Of a stretch of 23,620 nt of DNA, positions 1 to 7,611 are shown in pieces. The DNA is taken from contig JAEDHQ010000023.1 in NCBI GenBank assembly GCA_016296945.1, forward strand, positions 1 through 23,620. The letters are read 5' to 3'. The stretch's first letter is position 1, and the number at the start of each line of letters is the position of its first letter. Under the pieces are notes generated by a model. The model ran no database searches, had not been told where the DNA came from, and saw only the letters and a list, made by a program, of their open reading frames with translations. The DNA comes from Bacilli bacterium. Its GTDB lineage: Bacteria; Bacillota_I; Bacilli_A; ML615J-28; CAG-698. Both the position numbers and the translations under genes were made by a program.

Positions 1-1
1 T

Positions 2-520
2 TTATATTGTGATGAATTCTTTAATTTGATCAAATATTTCATTTGTAACTAACTTATATTTTAATAATTCATCAATACTATTAAAATAACCATGATTGTT
101 TCGATATTCAATAATATTATTAGCTCTTGTCTTTGTCATCCCTTTTAGTGTCATTAATTCATCATAAGATGCTTGATTAATGTTTACTTTTTTAATTATA
201 CTATCATTGCTATTAATTAGAATAATCATCCCATCTTCTAATAGAGCAGCAAGATTAACATTCTTATTATCAGCTAAGCTTGTAAAACCACCAGCTACTG
301 AGATTAAATCAGAAATGCGTGAGCCTTGGGGAAGACGATATATATTTGGGTTTTTAACTTCACCTTTTATTTCTACTACAATTTCATAATTAATATCGCT
401 TTGATTAATAAAAATCTCATCTTGATCTTTTTCACATCCATTTAAAATGATTCCGAAAACTACTAATATTGTCCCAACCACACCAATTATTAAATACTTG
501 CTTATTTTTTTTATATCCAT
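2..520 (-). CDS. comEA: ComEA-like DNA-binding competence protein (SLBB + helix-hairpin-helix)
   Basis: This 172-aa protein has the ComEA layout. A hydrophobic segment lies at about residues 9-28, an SLBB-type beta domain at about 46-105 (the VEIKGEVKNPNIY and GGFT motifs are typical), and a C-terminal helix-hairpin-helix region at about 112-172 containing VNINQAS and LKGMTKTRANNIIEYR. ComEA family proteins bind incoming double-stranded DNA at the outer face of the membrane and pass it to the ComEC channel. The expected comEC would lie just beyond the left edge, which cannot be seen. The hydrophobic segment ends in LNGC, a poor lipobox, so a membrane anchor is more likely than a lipid anchor. 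The start is set by AAAGGA about 7 nt upstream of ATG. The gene is complete; its stop codon is at 2-4. Confidence 0.87.
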   Translation of the reverse strand: MDIKKISKYLIIGVVGTILVVFGIILNGCEKDQDEIFINQSDINYEIVVEIKGEVKNPNIYRLPQGSRISDLISVAGGFTSLADNKNVNLAALLEDGMIILINSNDSIIKKVNINQASYDELMTLKGMTKTRANNIIEYRNNHGYFNSIDELLKYKLVTNEIFDQIKEFITI

Positions 521-609
521 ACTTATCCTTTCACTTTATTCTTTATAGTTATTCTTCTTTCATATATATATTAGCTAGATATGTTTAAAATTGGTTTTAT
601 TTTATAAAA

Positions 610-631
610 AAAGATGGGCATTCCCATCTTT
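610..631 (-). terminator. Rho-independent terminator after the 50-codon gene
   Basis: A perfect 9-bp inverted repeat (AAAGATGGG / CCCATCTTT) surrounds a 4-nt loop and is followed on the minus strand by an unbroken T run. It lies 8 nt past the stop of the small gene at 639-791. It would end the walJ-to-recD2 transcript or a shorter one, and it separates comEA from that group. Confidence 0.85.
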
Positions 632-638
632 ATTAAAA

Positions 639-791
639 CTAGAAGATTGCTTTTATCTTTTCACAAGCTTCTAATCCTGATTTTTTCATCTTCTTCATAT
701 GGCGCATAATTTGTGGACCCTTTGTCATCCATAAATCAACTGCTCCATACATGCATGCTCCAACTAACATATATGATAAAGCTTTTTTCAT
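639..791 (-). CDS. Small unrecognised protein, 50 aa
   Basis: A short open frame encodes 50 residues beginning MKKALSYMLVGACMYGAVDLW and ending in GLEACEKIKAIF. A weakly hydrophobic helix at about residues 4-23 precedes a very basic stretch with four Lys/Met pairs (about 29-37), so it may be a small peripheral or single-pass membrane protein. Two cysteines are present, at 13 and 43. I do not recognise the family. Reality is supported by a good ribosome site (GAGGTG about 7 nt before ATG), by its position 41 nt after recD2, and by a terminator 8 nt after its stop. A TATAAT-like box overlaps the recD2 stop codon (832-837), so it may also be transcribed alone. Confidence 0.66.
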   Translation of the reverse strand: MKKALSYMLVGACMYGAVDLWMTKGPQIMRHMKKMKKSGLEACEKIKAIF

Positions 792-832
792 ATTAACACC
801 TCACGGTATTATTATTTCCAAAAATCATTTTA

Positions 833-3085
833 TTATAAGAAATCGTATGGTGAAATATCCTTTTTACCAATTTTTTCTTTTATAATTTCTGTTAATTTTG
901 TTTTCCTTCTAATCCCTATAGATTGTGAGGCAATCTTTAATGATTCTAAATTACCAATCATAATTAAAAATGATTTTGCTCTTGTAATTGCTGTATAATA
1001 AAGTCTACGCTTAAGCATGGAATAATACTTATTTGTAAATGGAATAATCACGGTTTTAAATTCACTACCTTGTGATTTATGAATTGATATCGCATAAGCA
1101 AGTTTTAATTGATCATATTCTTCTTTAATATATTCAACACGTTTAGTTTCAAATTGAACTGTCATACCTGTGATTTGACCGTTTATATAAACAAATGAAG
1201 ATACATAACCAATATCGCCATTCATTATCTGGTCTTCATTACGATTTATTAATTGAATTACTTTATCATTAAGGCGGTATTTTTGCTTAGCAGTTATTAG
1301 TTCATCTTCTCCTTCTTTTAAAGGATTAAAGCAATCTTGTAAAAAATTATTAACATTATCAATTCCTAGTTCACCACGGTACATTGGGATTAACACCTGG
1401 ATATCTCTTAAGATATCCATATTTTTATTTAGTGCTTGTGTTATTATAACTTTAATATTTTCTAATATTTTAGATTCTTCTAAATAAATAAAGTTTCTAT
1501 CATGTTGCTTTTCCAAAATATTTTCCGGGATTAATCCTTGATTAACACTATGAGCTAGGGAAATGATTGTAGAATCTTTGGCTTGACGATGTATCTCTGT
1601 TAAATAGATTGTGGTTATCTCTTTTGTTCTAATGATATCAGAAAGCACTTCCCCAGGACTTACAGACGGAATTTGATCAACATCTCCAACAATGACAATT
1701 TTACAATCACTTGGGATTGCACTAAATAATTTATAAGCAAGTAAGATATCTACCATTGACATTTCATCAATGATAATCATTCTTGCAAACACTTGATTTT
1801 TTTCATTAAAAGCAAATTTTTTACCATCAAAACCTAAAAATTTATGAATCGTTTGTGCTTTATGATGTGTTACCTCATTAAGCCTTTTACTTGCTCTCCC
1901 AGTTGGGGCTAATAGCACTACTTCGTCTAATACATTATCTGAGTTAAATAATCGGGAATATGTATCAATTATCCCTTTTACAATTGTTGTTTTCCCTGTA
2001 CCAGGTCCCCCTGTGATAATCATAATATTTTCTTTTAAAGCTGTAATAATTGCTTTTTCTTGCATTGGACTATAAATGATCTTATTATCATTTTTAGTTT
2101 TTTCTAAAGCTTCAAAAATCTCTTTATCAGTAAAAGCATTAATCGTTTCATTTTTAATCCGGGAAACTATATTAACTGCTAATTGCTCTTCTGCATGATG
2201 AATTGCTAAGTCATAGACTAAATTATTTTCATCAATGACAATTTTCCCATCGTTTTCTAACTCATTTAAAATATTATCAAAAGTAATGTCATCAATAATT
2301 TCTTCTGTTTTATTTAATGTTTCTAATACTCTTTCTTTTAAATAATCTTTTTCAATATAACAGTTTCCTGTTTCATATGTGTAATTATTAATTAAGAAAA
2401 CAAGACAAGCTTGTAATCTTATTGGATCATTTTTACTAATTCCATTATGTAGGGCAATACTATCTGCTTTAAGAAAACCAATTCCTTCCACTTTGTCTAT
2501 TAAATAGTAAGGATTTTTTAAGGCAATTTTTATTTCTTTAGGTTTTAAGATGCTTTGAATTTTTTTAGCCATGGCAATGGTAAAACCTAATCTTACTAGA
2601 TCAACAATTGTTTTTTCTTGCTTTTGATTTTCTATAAGCACAGAATAAATAATATCTTTTTGTTCTGTTGTTAATCCCGAAACGATATTTAAAACACTTT
2701 TATCATTTCTAATTTCATCTAAACATTTACTACCTAATGTTTCATAGATCTTAGTAGCAGTGATTTTGCCTATTCCTTTAAAGTATTCACTGGATAGATA
2801 TGTAACAACAGCTTCCAGTGTATCACTATTAGGTCGTTCATAACTATTTGCTTTTAACTGAATTCCATATTTTGTTTGTACAAATTCACCAGTATAACTA
2901 TATTCTTCATCTTTTATCGGAAGGCGATCATAATAGCATGTTACTGTTAAGATGTTAGAAATTAAGTAGTCCTGATATATTTTCATTTCAGGATTAGTAT
3001 AATCTATTTTTATTGAAACAACAGCATATCCAGTATCATCACTTTTAAAAATGACTCTTTGAATAATTCCTGTAATATTTTCCAT
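833..3085 (-). CDS. recD2: RecD2-type SF1B DNA helicase
   Basis: This 750-aa protein matches the RecD2 (RecD-like, RecBC-independent) 5'-3' helicases, usually 720-830 aa. The N-terminal part (1-100) is an OB-like region, followed by helix-hairpin-helix segments (YFKGIGKITA near 101-110, VEGIGFLKAD near 199-208). The helicase core shows motif I GGPGTGKTT (359-367), Ia LLAPTGRASKR (391-401), II IIIDEMSMVD (437-446), III VGDVDQIPSV (466-475), IV TEIHRQ (496-501), V AISIHKSQGSEF (665-676) and VI YTAITRAK (697-704). All catalytic positions look intact. RecD2 works in replication-associated repair and mismatch repair. The start ATG overlaps the mnmA stop in a TAATG arrangement, which suggests translational coupling. 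Confidence 0.95.
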   Translation of the reverse strand: MENITGIIQRVIFKSDDTGYAVVSIKIDYTNPEMKIYQDYLISNILTVTCYYDRLPIKDEEYSYTGEFVQTKYGIQLKANSYERPNSDTLEAVVTYLSSEYFKGIGKITATKIYETLGSKCLDEIRNDKSVLNIVSGLTTEQKDIIYSVLIENQKQEKTIVDLVRLGFTIAMAKKIQSILKPKEIKIALKNPYYLIDKVEGIGFLKADSIALHNGISKNDPIRLQACLVFLINNYTYETGNCYIEKDYLKERVLETLNKTEEIIDDITFDNILNELENDGKIVIDENNLVYDLAIHHAEEQLAVNIVSRIKNETINAFTDKEIFEALEKTKNDNKIIYSPMQEKAIITALKENIMIITGGPGTGKTTIVKGIIDTYSRLFNSDNVLDEVVLLAPTGRASKRLNEVTHHKAQTIHKFLGFDGKKFAFNEKNQVFARMIIIDEMSMVDILLAYKLFSAIPSDCKIVIVGDVDQIPSVSPGEVLSDIIRTKEITTIYLTEIHRQAKDSTIISLAHSVNQGLIPENILEKQHDRNFIYLEESKILENIKVIITQALNKNMDILRDIQVLIPMYRGELGIDNVNNFLQDCFNPLKEGEDELITAKQKYRLNDKVIQLINRNEDQIMNGDIGYVSSFVYINGQITGMTVQFETKRVEYIKEEYDQLKLAYAISIHKSQGSEFKTVIIPFTNKYYSMLKRRLYYTAITRAKSFLIMIGNLESLKIASQSIGIRRKTKLTEIIKEKIGKKDISPYDFL

Positions 3086-4242
3086 TAATATCTTCTCTTT
3101 TCTAGATCCATATATACTTCATCAATAGTTGCTCCCCCTACTAAGCGATCTCCTTGATAAAAGACTGCTGCTTGTCCTGGAGTTACAGATCTAAACATAT
3201 CTGGATATAAGATCTCAAGACGATTTTCATCAAGCCAATGAATTTTAGCTTTTATATCTTGACTACGATATCTAAACTTTACGGATACATCTAAGTAATT
3301 ATCAACATCTTTAGAGAATTCTTCCCCAATCCAATTAACTCTACTTACAATGCATCGATTAGAATTTAGATAATTAGCATCTTCACCACGACCGACTAAT
3401 AAGACGTTACGAGCAACATCTTTACCTAAAACATACCAAGCATCACCTTCACCGCCTAAGAAAAGGCCGTGGCGTTGCCCAATTGTATAATACATAAGTC
3501 CATCATGTTTTCCAACAATCTTACCATCTAATGTTTCCATATTGCCAACTTGAGCAGGAAGATAGTTTTCCAAAAATTTTTTGAAATTTCTTTCACCAAT
3601 AAAACAGACACCTGTTGAGTCTTTTTTCTTTGCTATCACTAAATTATGTTTCAATGCAATTTCCCTAACTTGTGGTTTTGTTAAGTCACCAATTGGAAAT
3701 AAAGCTTTATCAAGTTGTTCTAAAGACAATTGAGATAAGAAATATGTTTGGTCTTTATTATTATCAATGCCTTTATAAAGTTTCGGTTTACCCTCATGAG
3801 TAATCCTTGCATAATGGCCCATTGCTATATAATCAAAGCCCATTTCCATTGCTTTATCTAAAAAACAACGAAATTTTATTTCTTTATTACATAATATATC
3901 TGGATTAGGAGTTCGATAGTTTTTATACTCATCAAGAAAATAACTAAATACTTTATCCCAATATTCAGCTACAAAATCAATACGATGAAGTTTTATTCCT
4001 AATTGTTCTGCTGTTTTTAAAGCATCCATATAATCTACTTCTTGGGGACAAACATCATCCATTGTATGAGGATTACCTAAAACATCATTATTTAATGAAG
4101 AATCCCAGTTACGCATAAACATCCCTTCAACTTCATAACCAGCTTCTTGTAAGAGAATTACTGCAACAGCAGAATCAACGCCTCCACTTAATCCTACTAC
4201 AACTTTTTTCTTCTTATTTCCATTTAAATGTTTATTTTTCAT
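3085..4242 (-). CDS. mnmA: tRNA-specific 2-thiouridylase MnmA
   Basis: MnmA activates U34 of tRNA-Lys, -Glu and -Gln with ATP and inserts sulfur from a persulfide relay, giving the 2-thio part of mnm5s2U. The 385-aa length is close to normal. The PP-loop SGGVDS lies at 19-24. The nucleophile cysteine is C118 in NPDILCN, and the partner cysteine that forms the catalytic disulfide is C213 in STGVCFIG. The tRNA-binding motif TIGQRHGL is at 253-260, and the C-terminal beta barrel runs to the end. Start: AGGAGG about 9 nt before ATG. The gene lies 28 nt downstream of uvrB, and its TAA overlaps the recD2 ATG. No cysteine desulfurase gene is nearby. Confidence 0.97.
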   Translation of the reverse strand: MKNKHLNGNKKKKVVVGLSGGVDSAVAVILLQEAGYEVEGMFMRNWDSSLNNDVLGNPHTMDDVCPQEVDYMDALKTAEQLGIKLHRIDFVAEYWDKVFSYFLDEYKNYRTPNPDILCNKEIKFRCFLDKAMEMGFDYIAMGHYARITHEGKPKLYKGIDNNKDQTYFLSQLSLEQLDKALFPIGDLTKPQVREIALKHNLVIAKKKDSTGVCFIGERNFKKFLENYLPAQVGNMETLDGKIVGKHDGLMYYTIGQRHGLFLGGEGDAWYVLGKDVARNVLLVGRGEDANYLNSNRCIVSRVNWIGEEFSKDVDNYLDVSVKFRYRSQDIKAKIHWLDENRLEILYPDMFRSVTPGQAAVFYQGDRLVGGATIDEVYMDLEKRRY

Positions 4243-4270
4243 TTTAGTTATCCTCCTATATTATTTAAAT

Positions 4271-6250
4271 TTATAGTGATGCTTTTATTTCAATAATAAT
4301 ATCACGAAGTGACATTGCTTCTTCAAAATTAAGATTTTTGGCTGCTTCTTTCATTTGCTTTTCTAAATTCTTTATAATATTTTTCTTTTCAAGGTTACTC
4401 ATATCCTTAATAGTACGATGGTCAACTGTGATTTGTTCTTTTGTAAGTTTATCATCTTCTTTAGTGATTACTAATGCTTCACCAATTTCTTTATAAACTG
4501 TTTTCGGTGTTATAAAATGATTAATATTATAATCATTTTGAATCTTGCGACGACGATTAGTTTCTTTAATTGCATAATCCATTGAATCAGTAACATTATT
4601 AGCATACATTATTACTTTACCATTAACATTTCGGGCAGCACGACCTATGATTTGGACTAATGATGTACTACTTCTTAAAAATCCTTCTTTATCAGCATCA
4701 AGAATTGCAATTAATGATACTTCTGGAATATCTAATCCTTCCCGTAAAAGGTTAATTCCGACTAAGCAATCATATGTTCCTTGACGAAGTGCTCTAATTA
4801 TTTCTAAGCGTTCTAAGGACTTAACTTCACTATGTAAATAAGCAACTTTAATATTAATATCTTTTAAATATTTTGTTAAATCTTCACTCATTTGAATAGT
4901 TAATGTTAAAACTAAAACTCTTTCGTTTCTAGCTATTCGAGTTCTGATTTCTTTAATTAAATCATCTATCTGTCCTTCAACTTTTCTAACCTCTACTAAT
5001 GGATCCAATAAACCAGTAGGGCGAATGATTTGTTCAATTATCTCGCCTTTTTCAGTCTCATATTGCCCCGGTGTTGCACTTACATAAATCACTTGATTAA
5101 TTTTACGTTCAAATTCTTGAAACGTTAGAGGGCGATTATCAAGGGCTGATGGTAAACGAAATCCATTGTCAACTAAACTCAGTTTCCTCGACCTATCACC
5201 ATTATACATTCCTCTAACTTGGGGGATTGTAACATGTGATTCATCAATCACAAGTAAATAATCATCACCAAAAAAGTCCATTAATGTATATGGTGTTTCT
5301 CCTTCTTCTCGCAAACTCAAATGACGAGAATAATTTTCGATTCCGCTGCAGTATCCAACCTCTTGTAACATCTCTAAATCATAGATAGTTCTTTTCTTAA
5401 TTCGCTCTGCTTCAAGAAGCATTTTTTTATCTTCAAAATACTTAATCTGTTCATCTAATTCCACTTTAATTCTTCTAATTGCTTCTTGTAATTTCTCATC
5501 GCTTACCGCAAATAATGTGGCCGGATTAATTGTGATAATTTTTTTGGTATTAATTGTTTTTCCAGTTACTACTTCAAAAATTTTAATCTTTTCAATTTCA
5601 TCATCAAAGAATTCAATTCTAATCCCTTCTTCTTTAGAATTTGTAGGAAAGATATCTAGTACTTCTCCACGAACACGAAATGTTCCCCGTGCAGGTTCTA
5701 CATCATTACGTTCGTATTGCATATCAACAAGTTTTCCTAACAATTCTTTACGATTAATCACTTGTCCTTCTTTTAGAACAAGCATCTTATCTTTATAATC
5801 ATCAGGGTCACCAATTCCATAAATACAAGAAACTGAAGCCACAACAATCACATCATCATAACTAAGAAGGCTGCTTACAGCACTATGACGCATTTGATCA
5901 ATATCATCATTGATACTAGCATCTTTTTCAATGTATAAATCTTTTGCGGCAACATATGCTTCTGGTTGATAATAGTCATAATATGAAATAAAGTATTCAA
6001 CATGATTATTAGGAAAGAAGCTTTTTAATTCACTATATAGTTGCCCTGCTAACGTTTTATTATGAGCTAAAACTAATGTTTTCTTCCCTGTATTTTTAAT
6101 TACATTAGCAATTGTGAAAGTCTTCCCAGTTCCCGTTGCTCCTAACAAAGTTTGGGCAAAGATCCCGTCTTCAATTCCTTCAGTTAACTTGCGAATTGCT
6201 TCTGGTTGATCACCGGTTGGCATATATTTACTAACTAAATCAAAAAGCAT
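4271..6250 (-). CDS. uvrB: UvrABC excision nuclease subunit B
   Basis: UvrB is the damage-verifying helicase-like subunit of nucleotide excision repair. The product is 659 aa. It has Walker A GATGTGKT (37-44), the beta-hairpin YYDYYQPEAY (90-99) used for strand clamping, the Walker B box DESH (336-339), the motif VI region QIIGRAAR (533-540), and a C-terminal UVR domain (about 622-657) that contacts UvrC. The ATG at 6250 is chosen because the protein then begins MLFDLVSKY, the normal UvrB N-terminus, and AGGTGG sits about 7 nt upstream. An in-frame start further upstream would run into rlmH and add 16 unconserved residues. uvrA, often adjacent in Bacillota, is not in this window. Confidence 0.97.
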   Translation of the reverse strand: MLFDLVSKYMPTGDQPEAIRKLTEGIEDGIFAQTLLGATGTGKTFTIANVIKNTGKKTLVLAHNKTLAGQLYSELKSFFPNNHVEYFISYYDYYQPEAYVAAKDLYIEKDASINDDIDQMRHSAVSSLLSYDDVIVVASVSCIYGIGDPDDYKDKMLVLKEGQVINRKELLGKLVDMQYERNDVEPARGTFRVRGEVLDIFPTNSKEEGIRIEFFDDEIEKIKIFEVVTGKTINTKKIITINPATLFAVSDEKLQEAIRRIKVELDEQIKYFEDKKMLLEAERIKKRTIYDLEMLQEVGYCSGIENYSRHLSLREEGETPYTLMDFFGDDYLLVIDESHVTIPQVRGMYNGDRSRKLSLVDNGFRLPSALDNRPLTFQEFERKINQVIYVSATPGQYETEKGEIIEQIIRPTGLLDPLVEVRKVEGQIDDLIKEIRTRIARNERVLVLTLTIQMSEDLTKYLKDINIKVAYLHSEVKSLERLEIIRALRQGTYDCLVGINLLREGLDIPEVSLIAILDADKEGFLRSSTSLVQIIGRAARNVNGKVIMYANNVTDSMDYAIKETNRRRKIQNDYNINHFITPKTVYKEIGEALVITKEDDKLTKEQITVDHRTIKDMSNLEKKNIIKNLEKQMKEAAKNLNFEEAMSLRDIIIEIKASL

Positions 6251-6261
6251 CAAATCACCAC

Positions 6262-6723
6262 CTATTTGTGATATTTCATATTGTTTAAGATTGTACAAGC
6301 ACGATACAATTGTTCTAAAAAAATGACACGCATCAATTGATGAGGAAATGTCATTTTCGAAAAAGACAATTTGTAATTACTTCTATTTTTAACACTTTCA
6401 TCCATTCCATCAGTAGAACCGATTATAAATGTTAAAACCTTATTATTATATAAGTAATGTTTACTTATATATTCACTTAATTCAATACTGCTAAGCTCTT
6501 TACCATTGATCTCTAAAGTAATAACAAAATCATTATCTGTAATATTAGATAAAATCAACTTAGCTTCTTCTTTTAAATTCTTACTACTTTCATTGTAAGT
6601 ACATTCTTTAATTTCAATAATATTTAAATTAGCCATTGGTTTAATTCTTTTTACATATTCATTTATGGCTTCAGTTAAATAACTTTCTTTTATTTTTCCA
6701 ACAACTATTAATTTAATATTCAT
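6262..6723 (-). CDS. rlmH: 23S rRNA (pseudouridine1915-N3)-methyltransferase RlmH
   Basis: RlmH is a small SPOUT methyltransferase that methylates pseudouridine 1915 in helix 69 of 23S rRNA on assembled 70S ribosomes. This 153-aa product is near the usual 155-160. It starts with the family's IKLIVVGKIKE strand and has the SAM-binding loop FIIGSTDGM (99-107). It carries the C-terminal MRVIFLEQLYRA block (131-142) and ends in the conserved YHK. No strong Shine-Dalgarno is visible, but its ATG overlaps the TAA of the upstream walJ gene (TAATG), so coupled re-initiation is likely. uvrB follows after 11 nt. Confidence 0.96.
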   Translation of the reverse strand: MNIKLIVVGKIKESYLTEAINEYVKRIKPMANLNIIEIKECTYNESSKNLKEEAKLILSNITDNDFVITLEINGKELSSIELSEYISKHYLYNNKVLTFIIGSTDGMDESVKNRSNYKLSFSKMTFPHQLMRVIFLEQLYRACTILNNMKYHK

Positions 6724-7499
6724 TAAATTTCTATTATCTTTGTTGCTTCATTTTGAGATGCAACAATGATTTCTCCTTTAAAGTTATTCAATTTATAAAT
6801 TTTTGTGATAATCTCTTCATTTAAGCAATTTAAACTATTACAATCTTCGCTGACATGACCTAAAATTATATATTTATTTTGATCACTTAATGTTTCACGT
6901 AATAATTCAAAACATACTTGATTTGATAAATGCCCACTAGTTGATAAAATACGATTAATTAATCGTATATCACGATCACTATTAATTAACATTTCAACGT
7001 TATGATTTGCTTCAATAACAAAGCAATCAAGACTTGATAATAAATGTTTATAGCGACTTGGAAAAATTCCCGTATCCGTAAAATAACCAAACTTCCTACC
7101 TTCATGCATAATAATAAAACCAAAGATATTAGCCGTATCATGTAATAAATTTAATGTACATACTTCCACATCTCCAATACGATAACAACTATCACCTTCA
7201 ATAAAAGCAATCTTGCGTCCTACCAAATGATCTTTAATATCTACTCGTAATGCTTTAAATGAATTTTTATTTATATATAAATTAGCATTAGTCTTTTTTA
7301 AAACTGTATCTAAAAAGCCAATATGATCACTATGTTCATGCGTAATTAATATATCTGTAATAGTACTCAAATCAATATCTTTTACTCTTTTACTAGCATT
7401 TAATAAAGAAATACCAGCATCAATTAAAATATTAGTATTTCCAGCACTAACATATGTCATATTTCCTTTCGAGCCACTCGCAATAACACAAACTTTCAT
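6723..7499 (-). CDS. walJ: WalJ/YycJ-like metallo-beta-lactamase-fold hydrolase
   Basis: This 258-aa protein has a complete metallo-beta-lactamase metal site: THEHSDH (53-59, supplying H54, H56, D58, H59), D142 in TDTG, and late histidines in GHLSN (H190) and LGHVSED (H215). The N-terminus MKVCVIASGSKGN is the YycJ/WalJ signature. In other Bacillota the gene sits behind walKR and near rlmH, and WalJ has been linked to cell-wall and DNA-replication control as a probable nuclease. No walKR is present here, but rlmH is directly downstream. Start: AGAGGAAG about 6 nt before ATG. A longer in-frame start would lie inside the preceding terminator hairpin and is rejected. Confidence 0.9.
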   Translation of the reverse strand: MKVCVIASGSKGNMTYVSAGNTNILIDAGISLLNASKRVKDIDLSTITDILITHEHSDHIGFLDTVLKKTNANLYINKNSFKALRVDIKDHLVGRKIAFIEGDSCYRIGDVEVCTLNLLHDTANIFGFIIMHEGRKFGYFTDTGIFPSRYKHLLSSLDCFVIEANHNVEMLINSDRDIRLINRILSTSGHLSNQVCFELLRETLSDQNKYIILGHVSEDCNSLNCLNEEIITKIYKLNNFKGEIIVASQNEATKIIEI

Positions 7500-7529
7500 A
7501 ATACTTCCTCTAATCTGTAAATCAGTAAT

Positions 7530-7535
7530 ATTATA
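7530..7535 (-). promoter_or_regulatory. -10 box for the walJ-rlmH-uvrB-mnmA-recD2 run
   Basis: A consensus TATAAT on the minus strand lies 31 nt before the walJ ATG and after the terminator of the foldase unit, where a promoter is needed. No good -35 is visible at 17 nt (best TTTATT), so the call rests on the -10 box and position. Confidence 0.5.
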
Positions 7536-7565
7536 CAATAATTTCTCAAAAAAATAAATAGTAAA

Positions 7566-7589
7566 AAAGCTTTGGTTTCCCAAAGCTTT
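7566..7589 (-). terminator. Rho-independent terminator after the foldase pair
   Basis: A perfect 10-bp inverted repeat (AAAGCTTTGG / CCAAAGCTTT) with a 4-nt loop is followed by six T on the minus strand. It starts 23 nt past the stop of the foldase lipoprotein. It separates that unit from walJ. Confidence 0.88.
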
Positions 7590-7611
7590 CCTAAATCATA
7601 CAATTACAAAT

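Noticed and set aside
5517..5798. 93-codon plus-strand frame inside uvrB
   Set aside because: Fully antisense to conserved UvrB sequence, with no start signal and no recognisable protein.
7500..7583. In-frame upstream ATG extending walJ by 28 residues
   Set aside because: It begins inside the terminator hairpin of the foldase unit and has no family similarity; the ATG at 7499 has a good ribosome site and the conserved N-terminus.
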